A stretch of DNA of 64,000 nt, taken from the NCBI GenBank assembly GCA_963989385.1, contig OZ022514.1, positions 25,771,222 through 25,835,221 on the forward strand. The letters are read 5' to 3'. Shown here one piece after another: positions 45,795-57,434 of the stretch. Both the position numbers and the translations under genes were made by a program. A model generated the notes under the pieces. That model did not search any database. It saw only the letters and a list, made by a program, of their open reading frames with translations, and was not told the origin of the DNA. This DNA is from Ctena decussata (taxonomy: Eukaryota > Mollusca > Bivalvia > Lucinida > Lucinidae). The first letter of the stretch is position 1; every line of letters begins with the position of its first letter.

Positions 45795-46260
45795 TGACCA
45801 AAATCATTTTTCGTACACTTTTTATGTGAAACTCAATGGCTTATCACGGTCATTAACAATGACAAAACTATGGCGAGCAGCTTGCAGCGATATCTCACGG
45901 TGATATATTTTATCTGATAGAGCAATGAGACTTTTATGGACAACAGCTTTTATTCCTGTTGTCATCACGCTAGAAGATGATATTATATGAACAAAGTGAC
46001 TCCTGGGACAATGGATTGATTGATTGATTGATTGTTCTGGTTTAACGGCCCTTTGAGACAGTATTTTAGTATATATCGGACCGTGGGACAATGGAACTAA
46101 GCAGCACAAAAACAACAACAAACAATAACAATTAAAGAAAGCAACTGACATATAAAATGTCAAATTATCAAACACAACCATAAAAATTTATAAGATAAAT
46201 GTTAGCTGGTGTCCTTTGCGGGACCACGTCTGAATAAACATGATCGGATGACTGCAGTTA
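45795..46260. other. Duplicated segment, copy 2 (left part)
   Basis: It matches 14681..14986 joined to 20915..20990, without the 5.9 kb pearl-like element A. It differs by a 69-bp retroposon fragment and ends where a foldback MITE begins. Confidence 0.8.
46015..46083 (-). mobile_element. 5'-truncated SINE/LINE tail with 11-bp target duplication
   Basis: A 69-bp insert with an (ATTG)n run on one side and GGTTTAACGGCCC inside is flanked by TGGGACAATGG at 46004-46014 and 46084-46094. The paralogous site near 14875 lacks it. The tail on the minus strand is CAATCAATCAAT. Confidence 0.75.
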
Positions 46261-46773
46261 AAGGAAAACACTCACTAAAATGCATGTTGGACTCAAATTG
46301 AAGAATTTAATAAAGCTTAAAATTTGCTGAAAATTTCATGAAAATCGGACTTAGATTAAGGAAGATATGACAATTTATAGATAGTAAAATGTTGAGATAA
46401 GAACCAGCAAATCTGTGATTTAATGACGTCATAAACTCACAGTCAAAAATGAAAATCCTAAATAAGTTTAGTTTCAAACAAATTTTAGGTGAACAAAATG
46501 CATAAATCTATATTTTACTTCATGAAGAAACAATTTAAACTAAAAGAACTAAGCAATCAAATAAGCAATTTTATGCACTTTATCTAGATTAAAATTTAAA
46601 TCATGTGACAGGAACTTCCAAAATGGCGGCCTCTGAGACCGCCATTTTGAATTTTTAAAATCTCCATATCTTTTTTATTTTAAGTCCGATTTTCATGAAA
46701 TTTCCACCAAATTTAATTGCTAATCGAGATCTACAATTTTAAGGCTGTTCACATTTTATTGAGTATTTTCCTT
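46261..46773. mobile_element. Foldback MITE, TA target
   Basis: The ends AAGGAAAACACTC and GAGTATTTTCCTT are inverted. Palindromy continues to a central hairpin AAAATGGCGGCC...GACCGCCATTTT (46620-46650), passing through AATCGGACTTA and its complement. TA flanks both sides. The paralogous site near 20985 (CTGCAGTTAATAAATAC) has no insert. No ORF of note. Confidence 0.8.
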
Positions 46774-48225
46774 TATAAATACAACGCTACAGTAAACAAG
46801 TTTGTCACTAATACAACAGAACAAAAAAGAAGAAAACTCCGTTCCGCATCTACTATATGTACAGCAGGCCCTGGGCTTATCTTCAAGTTTGCTGACGTAC
46901 ATAATCACAATCACGCAATTTTACCTGTAAATGAGCAGCGAAAAGAGAAAGCAAACAAAGTGGCATGTGCGCGCAGCGAAGACTTAGATCAGCCTGGCCT
47001 CCGCCTAGAATCTTCCCTGTGCGCCTAATGTGTAGCTAATGGCTCAAGCTACCACAATACAGACAGCGAAAACTTTGATCAGACTTGGCGAATGCCCAGG
47101 CTGAGCTCATAAGGAACTTAATGCTTCAATATGGCGGAAAGTACCGATAACGACTTGCGGATTTATCCGAGAGCTTACCTGTTCAAAGTCTGTCGAGTGT
47201 TATGCAATTACATTGGAATATAATGTAAAATTTTATTATATTTATGATATTACGACAATTTTTATAAGTCATGATCATGAACTTCAATCTTTGTCCGTAA
47301 ATATGGTATCAAAATATACAAATAAAATTTATGTTTTGATTCTTCCATCGGCTTTTGAAGTTTGAAGCTTCAGTCCCATGAAATTATATAAGAATAATGT
47401 CGAAAATGTCTAAGAAGCTATGTTCAGCCTAAAATTTGGTAATGATCGAATTTTCTATAAAACTATTTTAAGTTATCACCATCGAGAGATTTGTACAAGG
47501 TTTACATTGATGTAATTTAATATAAGATAAGTATACTATAAGTTTCTTCCATTGGTCTCTAAACATAGAGAAATTCGCGTTTCGAAACAGCCTCACTCAG
47601 TCATAATCATGTCTCAAATACTTGAAGTCCAAATCCGCCGATACTGCACAAAGGCTTACAGCACATCATTCCTTGGAGTATTCGTGTTGTGTTTGTGTAT
47701 TTCATATGTGCTTTTATGATCTAATGAAGAAAGGAAGAATATCTATATAGTCTGATTAAGAAAGAAAGAAGGAAAGAAAGAACGAATAAACGAACGAACT
47801 CAAGAAAGGAAAAAGGAGAAAGAAGTCACGTAACTCGTTCACGTAACCATCAAAAATGAAGTCAGGTACTCGACTACTTGTAGTTTAAAACCCCCCATAA
47901 ATAAGCTAAAAAAAACTTGTAAACAAATATTTACATATTTTAAGATAAGGTTCGTTCAATCTATTAATTATTATATAACTGTAAATGTTTGTGCTAACAG
48001 TTTTGATTGAAATTTATTTGAGTGTAACCGATACATGTTTTGTCTATCCCAGATTTTTTTTCGAACCCCCCCCCCCCCCACACACACTCCTGATAGGTGA
48101 CAGAACACAACGACCCTATATTCACATGATAATGACCATATTAACTGTTTTATGTCAAACTGAACTCAATCAAATCTATGAAAGACAATGGACAATTTTT
48201 CATTTTAACAGGTTAATTCAGTCCC
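46774..48225. other. Intergenic DNA with MITE fragment
   Basis: 48045-48225 matches the interior of the 10715..11566 MITE (ATAGGTGACA, TTTTATGTCARACTGAMCTCAATC, AACAGGTTAATT). GAAA-type simple repeats lie at 47758-47800. Imperfect inverted blocks with GATCAGCCTGG/GATCAGACTTGG occur at 46985-47110. No gene. Confidence 0.5.
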
Positions 48226-48436
48226 TTACCACATCCTGTCCTCAGAACCTAATGGGAAAGGGAAAAAACATAAAATAAGACGGCACAGCAATACAAGGCA
48301 AACTATAAGCTTTCTCTAAACCCTAAGGAAGGCTAAGTCAGTAGTACATAATTTTAAACTTAATGATCCTATATCGAATCTTTTTACGGAAAATATTTTG
48401 TTTGAATGATGAAATGAAACTTTACAATGTACAATA

Positions 48437-49153
48437 GGAGATAACGGGTATCCCCGCAGTGACATCATCGGATGATCACGTGGGTAGCTTGGTTGGCAAA
48501 AGATTAGCAGCGGACAGTGTTTTTCTAAAAGATAATTGAAATAAGTGCGAATAAATAGCTACCGATTTAAAACAATTTGAATTAAGGTCTTAGTCACCTG
48601 TCATACGAAAACGAAATCATTTTATTAATTGAATTCATCTAGTAAAACGCGTATTTGGGTATACCCATCAACTTAACCGGACTGTTTTTCTTAATAACTA
48701 CGACTGAAAAAATATTAACAGAATAAAATGAAAATACTTTAGATCAGTATCTTAATATTTCCTACTATAAAGTATATTTATTAGTATAAATAGGACAAGA
48801 TGAAAAAAAAAATAATTGAAATATTATATCTGAGAGAACTTAAGCGGAATTACTATAAATGTCGATCGGATTAAAGGACAAGAAAATTAAAAATAAAAAT
48901 GATAGAAATAATGATATCTATCGATGGTTGCGATTTCTTAAACAATTGAAAATTTTATAAACAATTTAGAATAAGATTTAAATAAAACACTTCCTCTCTT
49001 TCGAAAAGAATATTATTGAGAACAATATTAATTTTCAAACGATAATTTACTCCAAGTTCGTGAAATCTAAACGAAGATGCTACGAACAGTAGATAAAACA
49101 TTGGTCTAGGAACTCTTTGTAAGCCATAGCAATAGTTGATAAAAATGAAAAAA

Positions 49154-49191
<38 letters not shown>

Positions 49192-50183
49192 GTCTCTCTC
49201 TGAATAGATGTACCCTTGCACATTATGACTGCAGATTTTTATGTGATGTTTAAAGAAATAAAGAAGACTATTATAATTTAGTAAAAAGATCACGCTGCTA
49301 AAACATTGTATTACATGTTGTTTAATATAAACATACTAACATAATTATGTTTAATAAGGTAATACATGTACTCAATCATCAGTGAAAGTTTGAATCCGGC
49401 CAATTCTGTAAATGATGCCGACAGAGGATTCGGTTTCAAAAAAAAATAAAGTAGAAAAAAAGAATAAATAAATAAAGAAAGAAAATATAAATAAAATAGA
49501 GAAAGCCATAATTAGCCGCACTCTGCGCACAAACAGTTTATTTTAGATACATATTTATTTCAAATTGTCACCACAGGACTCCAGCGGCTTGTTTTGAACT
49601 ATGATAAGACGTCCTTGATAAAAGGATCCATTGAAGTCAGCGAAGATACTATTATACAACAGGAAACAAACATTTTCATTTCAGAAAATTAACATAGGGT
49701 ACAGACTCAGTTACTTTTTATTAGAGTATCTATGATGAAAAGTATATGAGCCACGACACGAGAAAATTTGCGCCCAGCGCAGGCTCAGATCAGCCTGGGA
49801 ATCCACCAAGTCTGATCAGGCTTCGCTAAGCGCTTAAAGGTTAGCTAAGGGTCTAAGCTGCCGCCTGTATTTTCCAGTTCTTTTCCTTTTTACTAGACTT
49901 TTATAAATTTGCGCTATGAAGATGTGTGATAGACAGGGCAAAAAAAAAATATTTTTGAAGCATCTTAGCACGCAATTAAATCATGAAATTCAATTTCATT
50001 AAAGAAAATGTAAGCCTTACATATTATCTGTCTAAAACATTAAAATTTTGCTGTTTTAAATTCATAGTTTACACAAACAATTATGCGCATTAGCTGTATA
50101 CTACAATACTGTATCTATCTTTCTGTCAACCATACTCTGGGAATCCCCAGGTGTCTTATCAGTGACGTCACGCTTTTATCTCC
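48437..50183. mobile_element. 1.75 kb element with short inverted ends
   Basis: It begins GGAGATAACGGG and ends TTTTATCTCC, sharing 8 terminal bases as inverted repeats plus inner GTGACRTCA boxes. TA flanks both sides. Copy 1 near 22350 lacks it, though a 9-base difference (AATGTACAA) remains beside the junction. The interior is AT-rich, with a CT microsatellite at 49156-49204 and no transposase. Confidence 0.6.
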
Positions 50184-50574
50184 TATTCGAAGAAGGGAAA
50201 CTACAACAGCTTGCATTAAGTCCCCGTTATTTTCTGACACCATGTACGAGGGATGATCCAGAAATTCGTGGACACAGTCCATAAAATCCAATTGCAATAA
50301 GTCATTTCTTTCAAATCTTAACCAATGCTTCTCTATGCATGGCTGAATAATTTCTCACAATATCAGGTAAATTCAGTGAATATTGGGTTTGGCATCTACG
50401 TTTGAATACACCAGGGGTTGTCAGTGCGGCGCACTCCAGAGTTTCTGCAGGCAAATACAAAATGTTCCATTTAAAATAATCAGATATATTTTATCCTTAA
50501 AAGGGGAAGGTCCACCCTATAGGAAATTTACATAGGGTTCTGCCCACGCACCGAATTCCATAATATAGAGGATG

Positions 50575-50722
50575 TTTGACTTTTTCAGTGTAAGATCGAT
50601 TTTTATTTCACCGAATGAACACCAAAAGCAGTATTTTCACGAGTGGCGAAGCCACGAGTGAAAATACCACTTTTGGTGTTCATGAGTGAAATAAAAAATC
50701 ATCTTACACTGAAAAAGTCAAA
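50575..50722. repeat. 148-bp near-perfect palindrome
   Basis: The arms start TTTGACTTTTTCAGTGTAAG and meet at GAGTGGCGAAGCCACGAG. The spacer is about 3 nt. Only scattered mismatches and small indels separate the arms. Confidence 0.85.
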
Positions 50723-51136
50723 TTTTCTATTTCTTTTATGCTTGAAAATCGCAATAATTCTGTTTATTCAAGAGCGTCAGCCCCCTCGACAGAAACACAA
50801 CTTTTTTTCCTAGCCTTTTTGCGTCAAATTTGATGCGTCCAGTGTATTTATTGGGTATGATATTGGTTGTAAATATAGTTTGCAACTGAAAAATAGCTTA
50901 AAATATCATTTCGATAAACAGATCTAAAAAAAATGCCAAGAAAGAATGCCTAAAGGAGACTTAGGCGGCCTGACGTCGCGTGCAGTAACAATGTTACGTT
51001 GGCGCTTTAAGTGACGTCATCAACGTCGTAATGACGTGCAAACATGCGTGACGTTACTTTTGTCAAGCCAGATAAGATTTAGTCAATTAATCAACAAAAA
51101 ACTTGAGGCTATTTCACAAAAATGTTATATCTGAAA

Positions 51137-51199
51137 CAGTGAAATCGAAAGTGATAATTTCACTGTTTGAAACAGTGAGATTATCAGTTTCGATTTCAC
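51137..51199. repeat. Hairpin, about 28-bp arms
   Basis: CAGTGAAATCGAAAGTGATAA pairs with the complement TTATCAGTTTCGATTTCAC; the centre is CACTGTTTGAAACAGTG. Confidence 0.75.
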
Positions 51200-51814
51200 C
51201 GAGAAATCTCTATAATTCATTGAAAAGTATAAAAGAAATTATGCATAGTGATTGTCTAGGACATTACTATTGCCTTTATGAAATATTTGCTGATCCATCT
51301 ATTTCAATTGTTCAATTACAACATTTTAATTGGATGGGATGCGAAAAATAGGGGTACCCCAATTCCAAGCAGCTCAAAGCTGTAGGATTTTTGAATTTCT
51401 GACCCGTTTGATTCTCAAAATGATTCCTAGTAATTCTTGATTATGTATATACCACTTTTGTATTCAAAGGTATGCATGTACCATAAAACTTTTCATATTA
51501 ACTTTTGTTTGCAGATGCCCCCAAATTTCAGCTCCATAAAATTTTTTGAACAAATTAAATTTTCGATTTGACTATGTTGCAGTTCTTGTCAACCTTTGGA
51601 ATTAATATGAAATTAAGCCATATATGTGTAAATTATAATTATAAATTTTCTTGAAAATTGAAAACCGGTAACATGATTTTTTGGAATGCTGAATGTTAAC
51701 GGATGAAAAAACACCAAATTTAGGAATGCATATACATGTAGTTTTGTGATTATTTTTATGCTAATTTTTTTTAGTTTTACTGAATTTTATCATCTATTTG
51801 CTTCACCAAGTCCT

Positions 51815-53495
51815 TTATTGTTGAGCCGCTTGCGGTGAGCGAGACATAGCTGTTACAACTTCAGCTCGGTGTATGTGCGAATATGCGTTAGTGCGTGCAT
51901 GCGTTTTTGAGTCCGTCCGGATTTGTCCGGGCCATAACTTTTACATTTATTGATAGATTTCAAACTAGTTTGGCACAATTGTTCTCGATGATGAATTAAA
52001 GTGCCATTTGAAAAATTTGGTCAGGTAGGTCCAAGGTCAAGGTCACACTTGAAGGTCAAATGATAAAATGGTCATAAATTTAGCTTATCCGGGCCATAAC
52101 TTCTACATTTGTGAATGGATTTCAAATATTTTGACACAATTGTTCTACTTCTTACGTAAAAGTGCCATTTGAAACATTTAGTCAGGCAGGTCCAAGGTCA
52201 AGGTCACACTTGAAGGTCAAATAATTAAATTGTCATAAATTAAGCTTGTCCGGGCCAAAACTTCTACATTGAATGAATGGATTTCAAAATGATTTGGCAC
52301 AATTGTTCTCCTTGATGAGTAAAAGTGCCAATTAAAACATTTGGTCAGGTAGGTCCAAGGTCAAGGTCACACTTGAAGGTCAAATGATAAAATGGTCATA
52401 AATTTAGCTTATCCGGGCCATAACTTCTACATTTGTGAACGGATTTCAAAATATTTTGACACAATTGTTCTCCTTCTTAAGTAAAAGTGCCATTTGAAAC
52501 ATTTAGTCAGGCAGGTCCAAGGTCAAGGTCACACTTGAAGGTCAAATGATGAAATTCTCATTAATTAAGCTTGTCCGGGCCAAAACGTCTACATTGAATG
52601 GATGGATTTCAAAATAATTTGGCACAATTGTTCTCCTTGATGAGTAAAAGTGCCAATTGAAACAATTGGTCAGGTTGGTCCAAGATCAAGGTCACACTTG
52701 AAGGTCAAATAATAAAATTGTCATAAATTGAGCTTGTCCGGGCCCTAACTTCTACACTTATGGATGGATTTCAAAATTATTGGGCACAATTGTTCTCCCT
52801 GATGAGTAAAAGTGCCATTTGAAACAATTGGTCAGGTAGGTCCAAAGTCTAGTTCACACTTGAAGGTCAAATGATATAATGGTCATAAATTTAGCTTGTC
52901 CGGGCCATAACTTCTGTACTTATATATGTATTTCAAAATAATTGTCGCAGTTGTTTTCCTTGACGAGTAGAAGTGCCACTTGAAATATTAAGTCATGTCC
53001 AAGGTCAAGGTCACACTTGAAGGTCAAATGATATAATGGTCATAAATTGAGCTTGTCCGGGGCATCTAGTTACATTTATGCATGGATGTAAAAAGAATTG
53101 GGCACAGTTGTTCCCCTCCTTAATGAGTAGAAGTGCTATTCGAAACATTCGTTCAGATAGGTTGAAGGTCAAGGTCATTTTTGAAGGTCAAATGATACAA
53201 TGGTTATAAGTAGAGCTTGTCCAGACAATTTCTTCTATATTTAAGGATGGATTTCAAAATGATTTGGCACAGTTGTCCTCCTTGATAAGTAGATGTGTCT
53301 CGTGAAGCATTTATTCTAGTAGGTCCAAGGTCAAGGTTACAATAGAAGGTTAAATAATAAAACTGTTGAGCAAGTCCCAGCTATTAATTTTACATTTATG
53401 CATGGATTTCAAACTAATTTGGCACAATTGGTCTCCTTGATGAGTAAAAATGTCATGTGAAATATTTATTCTGGTAGGTCCAATGTTGTATTTTT
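51815..53495 (-). mobile_element. Pearl-like element with ~162 bp core array
   Basis: On the minus strand it ends with a hairpin CCGCAAGCGG, then CTCAACAATAAA. Core units with GTCCAAGGTCAAGGTCACAC recur at about 52029, 52190, 52352, 52515, 52678, 52840, 52997, 53161, 53323 and 53478, a period near 162 bp. Divergence rises toward the right end, where the 5' boundary is unclear. Confidence 0.65.
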
Positions 53496-53896
53496 TTTCT
53501 TTATACACTGTCGAGTAGTCGGAGTTAATTTAGTGTTCCATTTATTCCTCAGACAAAGTAAATCAATATATCTGCATATGGAGCTTTTTATTATAATTTT
53601 AGTTTAGGTCACTATTAATATTATTAGAAAATGAAGTGTTTCTATGAACATATTAACACTTAAATGTGACATGTAATTTTGTCAAACAAATCACCTTAAT
53701 CTATATCATGCATTATGTGACAATGTTACCGGTTTCCAAATTTCATGAAATTCCTCAGGTATAAAAAGGAAACATATGGCCTATTTTTCAGGAAATTTCA
53801 TAGGTTGACACTGACTGGAACTTATATAAATTTTGGGATGCTTTTCGTTTTTTAATAGTTTTAGTGTCGCTTTTAGCCATATTTTCTGACTTTTTT

Positions 53897-56430
53897 AATT
53901 TTATTTTTTTTTTATTTATACAATGTTTAAAGAGGGTGCACCTTTGGCTGCAATAGCCAGTCTTACCAGTTGGCCCTCTATAACAACAACATAAAAACAA
54001 TACAACATTAAAAAAAAAAAAAAATACAACTTTTTACATATGTACACAGAAAGATATCAATTTAAAAATGAGTTTGTGTATGCATATAAAACAAACTACA
54101 GCACAGGTTAAGATAAACAAGCCAGTGTCAACAGAATAGTATTATTGATACACATTAAAATATATAAAAAACCTATTGGCGTCTGGCAATAAAATAGCGC
54201 TAGGGAGTTAAACATTTATTGCACAGGTATATGCGGCGCATAAAACAACTTGTACCACAGGAGTTTAAAATACCCTTTAACTGACTATACAGTGTGAAAT
54301 AAAACTGCATGCATTGCACAAGTCTTGATAATTATAAAAAAACACGATATGACAGACTGGTATTGAAGTTATATTCTTATCAGATTAAATGTATTGCTTG
54401 ACATTCTTTTTAAAAACTGTTAAAGACGGTGACATTTTTACAAAATGAGGTAGGGATTTCCAGAGTCTCGGAGCGGAGCAGGAAAAGGAACCGTCAAATA
54501 ACGCTGTCTTTGACCTTGGTACAGACAATGTTCCATTGGCTGCTGATCTTAGGGTGAGAGTATGGGTTTGCGATGTCGGCTTTAATAAATTTGAAATGTA
54601 TTCTGGCGTTAGACTGTTCAGTGCTTTATACGTCAGAACTGCTTTATTGTAGTTAAGCCTTGTGTCTATTCGCTGCCATTGTAACTGCTGGAACATTGTA
54701 GCAGATGGAGTTGTGTATTCAGCACGCAGAATTATACGTGCAGCACGTTTCTGCAACTTAAATAATCTATCGATATTTGTGCTGGATGTGGATCCCCATG
54801 TAATGGAACCATAATCCAGTAAAGGAAGGATATATTCTTGATAAAACAGTTTTTGAATATCGACTGGAACATAGGTTGATAGTTGTCGGAGGAGTGAGAT
54901 TTTTGATGATATGACTGTACAGAGGTAATCAATATGTGCAGTCCAAGAGAGATTTTCATCGATGTATATTCCGAGAAGCTTTTGTTTTTTAACATTTGCG
55001 ATGCAGATATTATCCAGTTGTAATGTTAGTGCGCTGGAATTATTAACCTTTTTTCTAGTTCCTATCGTCATACATGTTGTTTTGTCATAATTGATTTGCA
55101 TTTTATTTGTAGACACCAAATATTAGCAGCGTGAAAGTCATGTTGCAGTTTTGTTTCGATAACGTTAATGTTAGGACTATGAGTATGCATGGTAGTATCA
55201 TCTGCAAACAGGTCCGAATAGCAATATTTCATATGGAGAGGCAAGTCATTTATTAATATGAGGAAAAGCGTAGGTCCTAATATAGACCCTTGTGGGACAC
55301 CTGACTGAAGTTTCGAGAACTCAGAAAGTCCTTGACCATTATCAATTGCTTGTTGTCGACTATCAAGATAAGAGATAAACCACTGCAGTGCAGAGCCACT
55401 AAATTTATAAAATGACAGTTTCTGTATAAGAATTGAATGGTCGACCAAGTCAAACGCTTTTCTAAAATCGAGAAATAAAGTTCCAATTATATCTCCATCG
55501 TCGATGCATGTCATCCACTGGTCTATTAATTTTACGAGAGCAGTTTGACAGCTATGTTTCTGTCGGAATCCAGATTGACTTTTATGTATGAGTTTGTACT
55601 TGTTTAGATACGCCATTAAATGCTTATTTATATGTTTTTCAAAGATCTTAGAGACAGTATGTAATATAGAGATTGGTCGATAATTGGACGGGTCAGATTT
55701 ACAACTTTTATTTATGAGAGCAGCAATACTAGGGCATATGCTATGAATGGCCATTTTGATAATTCGTGGGCCAATGCCGTCAAGCCCAGTTGCTTTGGAC
55801 GTGTCCAGTGCATGAATAAATGAAGCAACCTGTTCACTTGTTATTGGTGGAATATGAAAGTGTACATCATCTGGAATTTTGCTTTCTAAGACACGCTTCA
55901 GTTTAGTGACATTTAATGGTGCCGTGTGAATTTCATTTCCATTGAGAAGACCAGAAATCGAAGTAAAGTATCTATTTAATTTGGACGCAATATCTAGTGA
56001 TGTTGTTATACGTTCATTTTCTATGATCAGTTCCTTTGGTAGGTTACTGTTTGAAGTATTGGGCTTATTATTGACTGTACGGAAGTGTTGCCATATTGTC
56101 CTTGTGTCTCTTGAATTTATAACAGATTCAGAAAAGTGTTTTCGTTTGGCCTTTCTAATTAAATCTTTTGTTTTGTTTCTGTAACGTTTATAATCAGCCC
56201 ATTGCTTCAAACGTTTATAGTTGTCCCTCATTTTTCGCGCTTGGGAAATTTCGGGGGTAAACCAGTTTGGTAAACGTTTACTTTTTACCCTTTTTGTCTT
56301 AATAGGTGCATGCGAATCTAAGTGCTTTAAAATAAGTGAATGCCATTCACTTAATGTTAAAAAAAAACAGATTTGTTTGCATGTTTGCATAAGCATAAAC
56401 GGAATCAAAGATATCCATATGGACCCTTTT
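53897..56430 (-). mobile_element. 5'-truncated LINE of the Jockey/CR1 group
   Basis: The coding part is described in the next entry. The 3' end on the minus strand has a short UTR with GCCAACTGGTAAGACTGGC, then an A-rich tail (complement of about 53897-53920). The apurinic endonuclease domain is missing, so the copy is truncated at the 5' side, near 56430 (boundary uncertain). It lies inside the 7.2 kb TIR element. Confidence 0.85.
54385..56408 (-). pseudogene. LINE reverse transcriptase, degenerate
   Basis: It starts in the linker after the lost endonuclease (HAPIKTKRVKSKRLPNWFTPEI). RT motifs follow: ATGLDGIGPRII, NYRPISIL, GFRQKHSCQTAL, LFLDFRKAFDLVDH, SGVPQGSILGPTLF and the catalytic FADDT. 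The C-terminal part continues with KLLGIYIDENLSW and YGSITWG. Damage: about 25 residues are missing between INKSC and SDPSNYRPIS, and a one-base frameshift lies near 55110. The motif set fits the Jockey/CR1 group; the exact clade is undetermined. Confidence 0.88.
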
Positions 56431-57434
56431 ACTATTGTAGTTCACATTTTATGAAATTTAATGAAGATTAGGATTTAAGATTGACGAATTATAAGGCTTG
56501 TATCACACAAAAACGGGAGTACTCCTGGGTTCTCTCCTGAGACCTTACAGTCTGTACTGAAATAGATAAATGCATATTTGTAGTTGTAAGGTTGAAGATA
56601 GTAAACATGCAAAGTAACAAGGAAATCCATGCGTGGGCAGATTTGGACCCCCCCACCCCCCTTTTGATATGAAATTGCAGTCAAGAACTAAAGTAGCATT
56701 TCCCACTTTCAAACGATGTGCATATTCATTATTGGCATTTTACATGACATTCTGCACAAACAAAACAGACCACCACCCTCTGACATGAAAGAAGAAAATG
56801 ACGTTTTTTTGAACGTCTGCACGCAAGCAGTTTGTCTCAATGTCGACATAAAAAGACATAAAACCAATGGAAACAAACCATATTTTACACGAAGCATCAT
56901 GAGACATACTCGTTTGAAATTACTGTGTAAAAGAGTGTTGAAAATAAATGTCGAGTCATACTTTCGGACCTCAGGATGGCAATGATGCACTTATTCGATG
57001 AAATAATAGATTTACACCTCAAAACTGAGCCCAAGAAATGTTTACGCGATATCAGAAGTTGTGCTTTATGAAACCTGATGGAAAACTTGCGATTGTCTTA
57101 TTGCTCTATTCTCGCATTATATAAATGCTGAAACTGTGATTTTAGTGTCATGATTACTTTGGTGGATCTTATCAGCTTCGCATTTTGAGCTCTATCATAT
57201 ACCAGACGTCAACGTGACGTTGTGGCGTGCGCCGCGCAACCTAGGGTAACTGAACAAAATGCATTGTCATAAATGAACCGTTTGAGATATCTAATTCAAA
57301 ATTTACATGTGTGTTTACCAATGGTGTGGCAATGGGCATGTAATATTTCATGGATGTGCCTTTTCAGATTCCTTAGTTATTCAAGGTGTCCACAAACTTC
57401 TGGATCATCCCTCGTATTATTAAAATTAACTTAC

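Larger units (their letters stand above)
50247..57414. mobile_element. 7.2 kb TA-flanked TIR element (Tc1/mariner-like ends), with nested insertions
   Basis: The left end CGAGGGATGATCCAGAAATT matches the complement of the right end (CTTCTGGATCATCCCTCG) over about 29 bp with few mismatches. TA flanks both sides (50245-50246, 57415-57416). The empty paralogous site CATG-TA-TTATTAAAA at 22407-22419 shows exact insertion with TA duplication. Tc1/mariner elements are about 1-2.5 kb; here a LINE, a pearl-like array and a palindrome account for about 4.4 kb. No transposase remnant was recognised. Confidence 0.8.

Noticed and set aside
50115..50297. Minus-strand ORF at the left TIR as a transposase fragment
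   Set aside because: It spans the TIR and host flank; translation of the TIR itself gives the apparent protein words, and no catalytic motif is present.
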